NCBI GenBank assembly: GCA_964613215.1 | Contig: CAZTHK010000006.1 | Coordinates: 87,164 to 151,163, forward strand | Length of the DNA: 64,000 nucleotides | DNA from: CAZTHK01 sp964613215 | GTDB lineage: Bacteria > Krumholzibacteriota > Krumholzibacteriia > Krumholzibacteriales > CAZTHK01 | Reading direction: 5' to 3' | Shown here: piece by piece, positions 38,963-47,407 of the stretch | How the letters are laid out: each line of letters begins with the position of its first letter | Position numbering within the stretch: position 1 is the first letter of the stretch | Notes under the pieces: generated by a model | What the model was told of the DNA's origin: nothing | The model's input: only the letters and a program-made list of their open reading frames with translations | The model's database searches: none | Position numbers and translations under genes: made by a program

Positions 38963-38983
38963 GCCCGGCCATGCCGGCCGGGC
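38963..38983 (-). terminator. GC-rich hairpin between convergent transcripts, likely terminator
   Basis: GCCCGGCC (38963-38970), loop ATGCC, GGCCGGGC (38976-38983): a perfect 8-bp stem. On the minus strand it is followed by TTTTATT, so it should end the leftward T6SS-side transcript. It may also help stop the rightward kinase cluster. Confidence 0.65.
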
Positions 38984-39170
38984 TCCAGGCATGCAATTCC
39001 TTTCTCCTTTAATCAATAAACTTGATCCGGCCGGAATATATAGTAAAATTCGACCGCCCCGTCTGTATTCTTTGAATTTAATAAGACAGCTGATCGATAA
39101 CCCGGAAGAAAATGTCTGATCGAAATGGGATAGCCGGAGCTACTCCCGCCTTTCAAATTAAAAATTAATT

Positions 39171-39695
39171 CTAATCGGTCTGAAGGATGACCGTTTCTTC
39201 CACCCTGGCCGGGTAAACCTGTGAGGTGTCGATCTCACCCTCCCCGCCGCTGATGAATAATCCCAGGATAAACACCCAGGAGAGTACCTTCCTGCTCTTT
39301 CCCTTATTCTCCGCCACTCCGGCCAGCTTGATCATGCTGCCGTCGGCAGTGTGGTATTCCCCCCTGGTATTCAGCTCCTTGAAGCCCAGCTTTATATATC
39401 CGGGATCGCCCGGACGGGAGGCTCTCTCCATCTCCAGAACCTCGGCACTTCCCTCAGCGCCCTCCTCCACTATAGTCTTGCCTCCTATGGTAATATCCTC
39501 GGCCAGATAGATGGGGACCTCCAGACCCTTCTGCAGCATACCGGAATTAACCCTGATGGAGGAGCCGAATTTCACCTTTATGGCAGTATCCTCCGGCAGA
39601 ACCACCTTCCCGGCAAGAACCGCCGCCGGAAGGAGACAAACCACCATAAGAGCTACAACAGTGAGTTCGAATTTTTTCATCCTGGCACCTTTCAT
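39171..39695 (-). CDS. exported protein of unknown function
   Basis: About 174 residues with a signal peptide (ELTVVALMVVCLLPAAVLA). The mature part begins KVVLPEDTAIKVKFGSSI and includes Gly/Glu-rich strands and a short hydrophobic stretch (VLSWVFILGLFISGGEGE) about 50 residues before the end. The opening and spacing resemble small periplasmic beta-rich proteins, but I cannot name a family. The ATG at 39695 has AAAGGAG eight bases upstream; an ATG at 39680 is the alternative. It lies about 90 nt after the TssM-like gene on the same strand with no terminator between, so it may be the last gene of the T6SS operon. Confidence 0.6.
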   Translation of the reverse strand: MKGARMKKFELTVVALMVVCLLPAAVLAGKVVLPEDTAIKVKFGSSIRVNSGMLQKGLEVPIYLAEDITIGGKTIVEEGAEGSAEVLEMERASRPGDPGYIKLGFKELNTRGEYHTADGSMIKLAGVAENKGKSRKVLSWVFILGLFISGGEGEIDTSQVYPARVEETVILQTD

Positions 39696-39786
39696 TATAT
39701 TATCTCCTTTACTCCACCACTCCGGCATGAATAACTCAGCCGGACAGCACTTCCGTGCAAATACGTATGGCGGACAGAACAGCCCT

Positions 39787-41970
39787 TTATCTCAGTCCGG
39801 GCAACCTGTCCTTAAGCCCTCTTTTGAACCTGATGGTAACCGTTTTTCCTATATTTTGAAAAGTAATTTCACCCTCCATATGGAAGAGGGCGTACCTGTC
39901 CTGCAACACTATCTTATCGCTGGATTTCTTCCCCCAGGTGCAGGGGTATTTCAATTCATCGAAGGCAATATGAATATCATCACCGACCTTCCATTTCAGA
40001 GTTACCTCCTCACCCTCCGGCAACTGGGTCTCCCTGGACCATGAGGGGCTCTGCCCCGAACCGGTAACTTCTACATGCATATGGCCCATATCCGGAACCG
40101 TCTCCAGAATACAGGTATAGCTTCTCCGGCGTTTCCACTGGTTTGCCTGGTTGATATAAGAGTCGATTGCAGATATCTGCTTTCCGTGAGCGCTGCTGCT
40201 GAGTTTGCCCCTGATCTTCTTCAATTCGCTCACCGCCTGATCCAGAAGATATGCCGGACTGGATGAGTTGTTTATCTTATCCTTTATCCGGTCGTATTCA
40301 TCCAGACCCGCCACCGCCTGAACTTCCTCCTTTTTATCCGCAGTCAGACTCAGCAGGGCTTCCCCCAGCTTCTCCTCGGAACTGCTGTAGTTCTCAGCAT
40401 TGTTCCGGTCGAAATCAACCTGCTTGCCTATCTCTTCCACCACTGCGGGATCACCCCCGCTCTTAATAAACCCGGCGAACAGATTCCAGTAGCCCAGCAC
40501 CCGGTCAGAGCGGAGAAACAGAAGCGACTCTTCATCGCCCGCATGCATCTTTTCCAGGTCCGCCAGAAGTTCCCTGTGGTTCTGGTCATATATCAGGCTG
40601 TCCTTGCCGGGATTGTACCTTGGCCAGTTATCCCGGTGGTTGACCACATAGGCGAAATTGCTGATTATACCATCCAGCTTCTTCACCGCCTTGTTAACGT
40701 TGAAGTTATAATACAAATCCGCCAGGTTGTCTGCGGCCACCTTGTAGCCGGGAAAGAATTCCCTGACCAGCCATTTTCTCCCGTAGCGGTTATAGGCCCG
40801 GTAGATTTCCCCCCGCTGATCTCCGGAGGTGCTCATCAGATTGTTATCCACGGATTCCACAATGCTCTTCTCCACCCGCGCCGGCTTGGACAGCAGAAGG
40901 TTAAAGTGATACAGGAAGGGGATGGAGTAGAGGGCTATCCAGATGGCCGAAACAATCCCCGCATACTTAACCACCTTCCTCATCATGTTAAGCCGCCCGT
41001 TCCTCTCAATGGCATTCAATATCCAGTAGAAGGGTTCCTTAACCCCGGAAGGTCGTATCTTCTCAGGTGGTTTGTATATAGACCTGCCTACATCCGCTCC
41101 TATCTTTTCCGGACGGTTGCCGGTGTTAGAGGTAAAGAATATCTGAAAATCCAGTGTTCGCCCTACCACCACTCTCAGGAATTCTCTCAGCTTCACCAGT
41201 ATATTTCTCACCGAGGCGGTCCACTGGTCATCCCCCGCCACCCTCTGGAGAACCTTCTCCAGAAACAGATCGAAATTTTCGGAGAGAAACTGCTCATCCT
41301 CCGGATCTATCAGTATAGCCTGATCTTCCCCCTGGTAGCCCGGAAGGGTATCGGCCTTGGTTATCACCAGGCCTACCGGAATGGGAAGCCGTGCCTTGAG
41401 GGGAGATATCCTCTCCAGCATATTGACGAATGCGGATGCCCGGGCCTGTATCTCCATCTCCGCCTTCATTATCTTGGGATCGAAGAAGAAGAGTATCCCC
41501 TCGGAGGAGGCCAGAAAATCCTTGATCTTATCGGCCTGATCAGATTCTCCCGAAATGGATACAGCTTCCCCCCCGTAGTCACAGGTTACCACCTGAATCT
41601 TCTTCTTCCGGTCCAGAATAGCATTGAATTGCAGGAACTTATCATCCACGGTGGGGTCTGGGAATTCCCTCTCCCCCCTCTGATCCACCATGGTCCCAGC
41701 ACCTGCGCCCGGAGATATACCCCATATCGATCTGAAATTGGACAGAAACTCCGCCGAGGTCTCGTTGTCGGTAACCGAAATCTGGATGTTTTTGGCCACC
41801 TTGCCCTCATGATACAACACGGTCAGGTAAACAGTCTTGCCGCAGTTGCGATGTCCGAAAATTCCTATCCGGGTACCCTCCGGCCACTGGGCAGCCTGCC
41901 TCCCCTCACTCTTCCTTCCCGCCTTCTTGGTACCCTTCTTCAGAAACTTGAACAGTTTACCCAATTTCAT
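39787..41970 (-). CDS. TssM-like membrane GTPase of the T6SS membrane complex
   Basis: A 727-residue protein. The N-terminal domain (about 30-290) is a small GTPase: P-loop GHRNCGKT (39-46), DxxG-like DYGG (131-134) and TKAD (204-207). One membrane helix follows (about 337-358), then about 370 residues outside the cytoplasm, helical and ending in a beta-rich part. T6SS TssM normally has two N-terminal helices before the NTPase and a third after it; this protein lacks the first two. Position at the end of the tss operon next to a TssL-like protein supports a TssM role. No homology to classical TssM is claimed from sequence alone. Confidence 0.6.
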   Translation of the reverse strand: MKLGKLFKFLKKGTKKAGRKSEGRQAAQWPEGTRIGIFGHRNCGKTVYLTVLYHEGKVAKNIQISVTDNETSAEFLSNFRSIWGISPGAGAGTMVDQRGEREFPDPTVDDKFLQFNAILDRKKKIQVVTCDYGGEAVSISGESDQADKIKDFLASSEGILFFFDPKIMKAEMEIQARASAFVNMLERISPLKARLPIPVGLVITKADTLPGYQGEDQAILIDPEDEQFLSENFDLFLEKVLQRVAGDDQWTASVRNILVKLREFLRVVVGRTLDFQIFFTSNTGNRPEKIGADVGRSIYKPPEKIRPSGVKEPFYWILNAIERNGRLNMMRKVVKYAGIVSAIWIALYSIPFLYHFNLLLSKPARVEKSIVESVDNNLMSTSGDQRGEIYRAYNRYGRKWLVREFFPGYKVAADNLADLYYNFNVNKAVKKLDGIISNFAYVVNHRDNWPRYNPGKDSLIYDQNHRELLADLEKMHAGDEESLLFLRSDRVLGYWNLFAGFIKSGGDPAVVEEIGKQVDFDRNNAENYSSSEEKLGEALLSLTADKKEEVQAVAGLDEYDRIKDKINNSSSPAYLLDQAVSELKKIRGKLSSSAHGKQISAIDSYINQANQWKRRRSYTCILETVPDMGHMHVEVTGSGQSPSWSRETQLPEGEEVTLKWKVGDDIHIAFDELKYPCTWGKKSSDKIVLQDRYALFHMEGEITFQNIGKTVTIRFKRGLKDRLPGLR

Positions 41971-41987
41971 TATCTATACCCGCTTTG

Positions 41988-42917
41988 CTATCTGCTGATT
42001 GCCTCTCTGGTCTTTTCCATCCGCTTCTCCAATTCATTCAGCCTGCTATCGGAATAACTGTTCCATTTCAGCGGAACAAACACCGCCAGGAATATAAACA
42101 GTATTATTAAGAGCCCGTAAAAGACATAGGCGGAATTCCTCTGGTTCAAAGCCAGCCGGAAATATCTGTAGTTGGAGAAAAGGCTTTTTATATTGCTCCA
42201 TACCAGTACAGCAGAATTCTTCAGCCGTTCCAGAAAGCTCTCCTCCACCAGATATCCCCATTCCCTCAGATATTTCTCGAAGAGGGGACTGACCCGGCTG
42301 AGTTTCTCGAAAGCGCCTATGCTGCGCAGGTGGAATTCGAGTGAATTGCGGTCATCGGCCAGCTGTGAGCCGAATTTAGCCCTGCGGACATGCAGCTCCA
42401 GAAGCTTCCCGCCATCCGGCATGGCATCGAATTCCTCCGGAGAGATCTCCTGATCCACCCCGCTGCCGAACTGATCGATAAACCGGCCTATCTCATTGAG
42501 GAAGAATTTGTTCAGCTCGAAATTATTGTTGAGCGCTCCCGGCTGGGTAAGGAGAGGAACCAGATATTTTTGCAGATAGGTAACATCTCTCTTGATATCA
42601 CGCCTCTCCCTGCAGTAGAGGTAGGACCGGTTGGACTGCCCATCGGTATCTGCTATCGACTCGAAGAAGGAGATCAGAATCTGAATGGTGAGCTGGCGGA
42701 GATCGGAGCTGCTGAGCGGCCCCTCCTTGATCCTCTCCAGAAACTGCTGATCAACCTCCACCGCCCTCTCCCTCTGCTCCCTCAGAGCCTGAAAGACCGC
42801 ATATATACCGTTGTAGGTCTGCAGGAATGCTTCTCTATCGAAGGAGTGATAGTCCTTCTCATAGGTATCTATATACTTGAACAGATCCTGAATATACGAT
42901 TTTATTCCCTCATTCAT
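41988..42917 (-). CDS. TssL-like tail-anchored T6SS protein
   Basis: A 309-residue protein, almost all cytoplasmic and helical, with a single membrane segment near the C-terminus (262-282; VFYGLLIILFIFLAVFVPL) and a short tail. TssL (DotU-like) has this same plan, a cytoplasmic hook domain and a C-terminal anchor, but is usually shorter, and no clear DotU signature is visible. Order tssK / this gene / TssM-like GTPase is the usual tssK-tssL-tssM order, which is the main support. It is 13 nt after tssK and 17 nt before the TssM-like gene. Confidence 0.55.
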   Translation of the reverse strand: MNEGIKSYIQDLFKYIDTYEKDYHSFDREAFLQTYNGIYAVFQALREQRERAVEVDQQFLERIKEGPLSSSDLRQLTIQILISFFESIADTDGQSNRSYLYCRERRDIKRDVTYLQKYLVPLLTQPGALNNNFELNKFFLNEIGRFIDQFGSGVDQEISPEEFDAMPDGGKLLELHVRRAKFGSQLADDRNSLEFHLRSIGAFEKLSRVSPLFEKYLREWGYLVEESFLERLKNSAVLVWSNIKSLFSNYRYFRLALNQRNSAYVFYGLLIILFIFLAVFVPLKWNSYSDSRLNELEKRMEKTREAISR

Positions 42918-42930
42918 CTCATTCAGCCTT

Positions 42931-44382
42931 TTAGCTTAGAATATACAATACCAGATCGCTCTTTCCAAGATCATTAAGCTTGCCGGTATCGGAAACTCCC
43001 CTGAAAATCAGGGTAACCTGCTTGACCGAGGGGGATTGCAGCATATCCATGGGATGAAGCACCACCTTGTTACGGTAGCTATTCACATCAATCTCCACCG
43101 GGTCTGTTTCACCCAGCCCCCGGGCTTCGTTCAACCCCAGCCTCACCTGCATACTCCTCCACTCATCGTCTGAGAAGAGACTCTTGTTTATCAGGATAAC
43201 TGCATCTGAAACCGGCCCCGGCTGAACCGAATCCATAATCAGGTAGGCCAGTTCTCCCACCTCCTCCATCCGGTTTCCGCTGAGCTGCAATAGCTGGTAG
43301 GTCTTTCCCTGATAGGTCATGGTTTCGGTTGCTTCCTCCTGATCCAGAAGCTGATCGGGGCTGGTCTGGGCCAGAAAGGCCATTATCTCACTCAATGTCC
43401 CCAGTATTTCATCTATCATGCCGATCTGTGCACCAATGTCCCTGTGATTATACTCGGACATCAGAAAGGCATCCACCGAAGACATGTACTGTCTGGCCTC
43501 GGTATTCTGGCGGCTGAAGAACTTCTCGTTGAGATAATCGGTCAGACCGGGGCGGGAATTCAGGAGGGAAGAAACCACCCGGAATAACTTCTTCAGCTGA
43601 ATGATCATATGCAGGGGATGCCCTGCATTCCTTCCGGTTACCAGGTCATCCAGATGGGCGGCCAGATGATAAACCAGCAGGTACATGGTTTCCCTGAAGG
43701 CATTCTGCAATTTGGTAGAAACACCCTCCAGCCCCTTTGAGGAGGAGGCTGCCGTATATGCCCTGGTGGCAAGTTTGAGAAGATTCTCCATACGGTTGTG
43801 ATAATCCACCGACCTGGCGGCCAGACGGCTGTCTGCACTCACACTGACACAGGGGGGAAAATAATCCCGGGCCGGCACCACCTCTGAACCAGTTATACTC
43901 AAAACCTCTATCCTGATATATCTGGACTGGGGCAGATTGGGCGGCCGGGACAGGGTAAGGGTGTAATCGGGAATTTCATAGGGAAGCCGGGGGACCTCTT
44001 CGGAAGGATCCGGATCTCCGGTCTGAACCTTCTTGCCTTCCCCCACCCCCAGGAATACCGGCACAGTGGTTTCTTTAACCTCATCCTCAGCCTTCAACAC
44101 ATCTCCTCCGCTCACCGTCTCATTGAACTCCACAAACATGCCGCAGGGGAGCATGGCCTGACATCTGCTGACCTCTACCCGCAATCTGCTGCCATTGAGA
44201 GTGGCGCTCAATTTCACGGGGGGATGCTCAGCAGTTCTCCTGACCAGTCCGTAGTGATCATTTGTTTCTGCCGCGTACCAGCGGGAGAGCTCCTGGAAAA
44301 AATTATCCTGATCCCTCAGATGCTTCATCGATATGAGCATCCCGTCCTGCCAGTTTACTGAATTTAACTCAAAGTCACCCAT
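42931..44382 (-). CDS. tssK: T6SS baseplate protein TssK
   Basis: A 483-residue protein, normal TssK length. The start VNWQDGMLISMKHLRDQDNF matches the conserved N-terminal motif of TssK (W-x-x-G-M-L-x-x-x-H-x-x-x-Q-D), followed by a beta-rich N-terminal domain and a helical middle. TssK links the baseplate (TssEFG) to the membrane complex through TssL and TssM. AGAGGTAAG lies just before the ATG. Confidence 0.88.
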   Translation of the reverse strand: MGDFELNSVNWQDGMLISMKHLRDQDNFFQELSRWYAAETNDHYGLVRRTAEHPPVKLSATLNGSRLRVEVSRCQAMLPCGMFVEFNETVSGGDVLKAEDEVKETTVPVFLGVGEGKKVQTGDPDPSEEVPRLPYEIPDYTLTLSRPPNLPQSRYIRIEVLSITGSEVVPARDYFPPCVSVSADSRLAARSVDYHNRMENLLKLATRAYTAASSSKGLEGVSTKLQNAFRETMYLLVYHLAAHLDDLVTGRNAGHPLHMIIQLKKLFRVVSSLLNSRPGLTDYLNEKFFSRQNTEARQYMSSVDAFLMSEYNHRDIGAQIGMIDEILGTLSEIMAFLAQTSPDQLLDQEEATETMTYQGKTYQLLQLSGNRMEEVGELAYLIMDSVQPGPVSDAVILINKSLFSDDEWRSMQVRLGLNEARGLGETDPVEIDVNSYRNKVVLHPMDMLQSPSVKQVTLIFRGVSDTGKLNDLGKSDLVLYILS

Positions 44383-44450
44383 AATCTTACCTCTATAAAG
44401 CTTATTAGACTCTATGGCTACTTACCTGTTATGTCAAGTCATTACCTCTA

Positions 44451-45332
44451 TCATACAAACGACGAATATCCCAGAAAACTGTTATTTCCCATCTCCGTTC
44501 CTGCTGGTTTAACCTCCACCTTTATCATGTAGTCCAGATCTCCGGGCATACAGAAATCCAGGACCTTCTCTATCCTGCTTCTGACCCTTCCCCCGGGAAG
44601 AAGATGCTTTACCTGACCGGGGGGAACATCACACACCACCACTTCATAGGTTGAATCGAGCTCACAGAAGGACTTTCCTATAACCGTCTCCTTGCCCAGA
44701 CGGGCCACCTTCTCACCCAGCCTGTACTGAAGATCAGGAGGAATGGATGTTGAAGCGCTTACGTTCTCCCTCAACCGGAACTGATACCGGAACAACCGGT
44801 TCAAAATACCGGTTACAATATCCGGATTGCCCCCCCACATATACAGGGAGGGCAATACGGAGACCCATAACAGAATATTATCCTCACTGTACCAGCGGTC
44901 GTTGCGGTCGAAATCAAACAGATCCAGGAATCTCTGCAGATGTTGTTCATCTACGATTCCGAACTCGTACTTCAGGGCGTTAAATCTCACCTCCGCCCGG
45001 TGCCTTATCACCGCAGCATCAAAGGGAGCCATCAGGGAGCGGGCCTTATCCTCCCAGCTCCTGTCCGAGCTCCTGGCCCCTCCCAGCCCGTAAAAAAACT
45101 GATAGGGCATGTAATCCACCGCACTATTTCCTCCGATCTTCAGGGTGATCCCGGTATCCGGGGTCAGAGGGGTGCCGGGGGCGGGGTCCTGATAATGTAT
45201 CTCTCCCCGGTAGTTCTCATATGTCCCCACTGCCTTTATGTTCACCCTGTCCAGATCGACTCCCATAGCGTCCAGAATGTTAAGCGCAGTGATATGCCCG
45301 AACCGGAAGCTCCGGCCGGTGAAATCAGGCAT
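44451..45332 (-). CDS. tssG: T6SS baseplate protein TssG with N-terminal PASTA-like domain
   Basis: About 293 residues. Residues 1-67 resemble a PASTA domain (MPDFTGRSFRFGHITALNIL start, YQDPAPGTPLTPDTGITLKI end), which is unusual for TssG. The rest fits TssG: a RAEVRFNALKYEFGI segment, WGG, and a C-terminal domain (TYEVVVCDVPPGQVKHLLPG). Its place directly after tssF supports the call. The ATG at 45332 has GGGGAAAG upstream; a TTG at 45359 overlapping the tssF stop (TTGA) with GGAGG upstream is equally possible and would add nine residues. TssG pairs with two TssF copies in the baseplate wedge. Confidence 0.75.
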   Translation of the reverse strand: MPDFTGRSFRFGHITALNILDAMGVDLDRVNIKAVGTYENYRGEIHYQDPAPGTPLTPDTGITLKIGGNSAVDYMPYQFFYGLGGARSSDRSWEDKARSLMAPFDAAVIRHRAEVRFNALKYEFGIVDEQHLQRFLDLFDFDRNDRWYSEDNILLWVSVLPSLYMWGGNPDIVTGILNRLFRYQFRLRENVSASTSIPPDLQYRLGEKVARLGKETVIGKSFCELDSTYEVVVCDVPPGQVKHLLPGGRVRSRIEKVLDFCMPGDLDYMIKVEVKPAGTEMGNNSFLGYSSFV

Positions 45333-45355
45333 TATACTTTCCCCGCTGTCCTTGA

Positions 45356-47023
45356 TCAAAGTTTTATTACCTCCACTCTGAACTGGCTGTTGACGGATGT
45401 ACGGCCCTTGAGAAATGACTCCAGCCTCTGTCTGAGAAGATTCATCTCATCTTCGGAATAGAAATCCTTCTCACTTGCGAATATCTTGACCACCATACAC
45501 TTTCTCAGTCCCCCCGGAGCCCGCATAACCCCCTTCTCACACTCTACCCGGCTGATTCTGCTGTCAAAGGTTGTAGCCCATTTTACAATCTGATCGAGGG
45601 ACATGGCCCGGTCACGCCCCCGCAGCCGGGAGGCCACCTCTCTGGCCACCTGTTGGTCAGTTTTCGCCGGAATGGCTCCCCTCACCGGGGTTATATTCTG
45701 CAGTGAATCTATCCCGGGATGATTCTCGTACAATTCAGTTACCTTGCCGGCGGATATTCCATTGGCACCGGTCCCTTTGGTAACGGAATAATTTACCGTA
45801 ATCGATTCCGGAGGTAATTCCATCCGGGAAGAAAAATCGAACAACAGGCGCAGCCGGTCTCCCTCTGCAATAACAGCGTAGAATTTCTTTTCTTCGCCGG
45901 ACAGGGCCTGGTGGCGGGGAATGAAATCATTTCCCTGTGAATCCGAGACCGAATCGATCTCCACAATTTCATCTATATTGTCGGGTATTTCTATTTCTAC
46001 CAGCCGGTTACCGCCGGTGTGCTTGAACAGGGTCTTCTCCTGCCTGTTGACCGCAATGAAACAGTTGAAGTCCATGCTGACCGGATGCCGGAACACCGAC
46101 TTATCACCACCCTCCGGGAGCATGATCTTCAACCAGTAGAGCTTCTCCGCTTCCTCAGGAAGATCGATTCCGGCATTCTTCAGCAACCCCAGAATTCCCC
46201 TGTCCGGGAGGCCCGGCCTCCAAACTGTGGCAAAGTCTCCGGGGATAATTACAAAATTATTCTCCAGCGGCTTGAACAGATCCCTGCTGCTTCTCAATCC
46301 TCCCCAATCAGATACATCCTCCCCGGAAGAGAAGATATCACCCCCGGTTCTGTTAAGGCCGGGACAGAAACCGCCATCCTCGTCGAAATCTCCATCTATG
46401 CAGGGAAACCATTTGGACCACCTGATCTGCTGGAGGGCTTCCTTATCACCCTGAATAAAGACGACAGCATCTAAAAAATCCTCCGCATTCCCCTGGTACT
46501 GCACAGAGGCGTACAGGGATGCTCCCTCTCCGGAAAAAGCGGAGGGTTGCGGGGAAGCCGAGATCCTGGTACTCTCCGGCTGAAGGGGAGAGATATCGTA
46601 CACCCTCTCGCCGGCGGCAAAGAAAATATTTTTCAACTCAGCCTTTAACAGCTTCTCCGGCCTCAGGGAGGAAAAGAAGAATGCATCACCCTCCTCCCTC
46701 TCTTCCTTGTAAAAGAACCGGGTTTGGGGATCCAGCTCTACCACCGGGTCCTTCGGTTGAGCCTGCATCACGGTAAATGCGGGAACCGGCCAGCGAAGGC
46801 TCTCCGGACAGAGGGATTTTATAAGAGCCCTGGAAGCAGCCTCCCAGGTATGTTCGATCTTTCCATCGATGGAAGCAAGCTGGTTAGCATAGAGCCGCAA
46901 CAGGATACGAAGGATAGGATCCATCCGGTCGGCTGACTCGGGCACCTGTTCATTCCATGCTCTCAGCTCCCTGTGCATGTCATCGAAAATCTGTTGAGCC
47001 GTTCTGGCCCTCTCGTTATTCAT
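45356..47023 (-). CDS. tssF: T6SS baseplate protein TssF
   Basis: About 555 residues, normal for TssF. The opening has helices with RMDPILRILLRLYANQLASIDGKIEHTWEAAS, followed by a beta-rich segment with PVPAFTVMQAQPKDP, matching the TssF (VasA) plan. The C-terminal segment (SLDQIVKWATTFDSRISRVEC ... RQRLESFLKGRTSVNSQFRVEV) resembles gpJ-like baseplate wedge proteins. The ATG at 47023 is one base after the tssE stop, so the longer frame to 47065 is rejected. It ends in an overlap with the start region of tssG. Confidence 0.85.
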   Translation of the reverse strand: MNNERARTAQQIFDDMHRELRAWNEQVPESADRMDPILRILLRLYANQLASIDGKIEHTWEAASRALIKSLCPESLRWPVPAFTVMQAQPKDPVVELDPQTRFFYKEEREEGDAFFFSSLRPEKLLKAELKNIFFAAGERVYDISPLQPESTRISASPQPSAFSGEGASLYASVQYQGNAEDFLDAVVFIQGDKEALQQIRWSKWFPCIDGDFDEDGGFCPGLNRTGGDIFSSGEDVSDWGGLRSSRDLFKPLENNFVIIPGDFATVWRPGLPDRGILGLLKNAGIDLPEEAEKLYWLKIMLPEGGDKSVFRHPVSMDFNCFIAVNRQEKTLFKHTGGNRLVEIEIPDNIDEIVEIDSVSDSQGNDFIPRHQALSGEEKKFYAVIAEGDRLRLLFDFSSRMELPPESITVNYSVTKGTGANGISAGKVTELYENHPGIDSLQNITPVRGAIPAKTDQQVAREVASRLRGRDRAMSLDQIVKWATTFDSRISRVECEKGVMRAPGGLRKCMVVKIFASEKDFYSEDEMNLLRQRLESFLKGRTSVNSQFRVEVIKL

Positions 47024-47024
47024 G

Positions 47025-47399
47025 CTATCCCACCCTGAATATTTCCTCGAATCTTTTCTTCTCATCTCCGTCCTGATAATTTCCTATCACCTTCACAGCT
47101 ATACCCAGAGGATGCCCGGGAGCAGTTTTAACGTTAAGCAGGGTTACCGACACATTAAAAAGCCTCTTCTCATATTTACCCAGGGCTTTGCGCACACTCC
47201 CCTGAACATCCGAGCGATTGGCGGTATAAAAATCGGAGAACTCCCTGTCCCACAGCTCACAACCGAACTCAGGATCGAAGGGGATGGATCCCGGACGGGT
47301 GCTCAGGATCAAGCCGATAAAATTAGAGATTGAATTGTGAAGGCCGGTCTTCTTAAAATGCCCTTTCCGGAGAGTTAATGGTAAAGTTAAATATTTCAT
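47025..47399 (-). CDS. tssE: T6SS baseplate protein TssE (gp25-like)
   Basis: A 124-residue protein of the gpW/gp25 family: the start with GLHNSISNFIGLILSTRPGSIPFDPEFGCELW is the family hallmark (hydrophobic helix, then the R-P-G-x-x-x-F-P-x-F-G motif), and the C-terminus carries the beta strands that seed sheath assembly. The ATG at 47399 is preferred to 47405 because AAGG then has workable spacing. It follows vgrG by 8 nt. Confidence 0.92.
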   Translation of the reverse strand: MKYLTLPLTLRKGHFKKTGLHNSISNFIGLILSTRPGSIPFDPEFGCELWDREFSDFYTANRSDVQGSVRKALGKYEKRLFNVSVTLLNVKTAPGHPLGIAVKVIGNYQDGDEKKRFEEIFRVG

Positions 47400-47407
47400 C
47401 GGCATCC

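Noticed and set aside
40543..42057. A 504-codon plus-strand frame opposite the TssM-like gene
   Set aside because: No recognisable domain or ribosome site. The minus strand has a clear P-loop GTPase in a tss operon.
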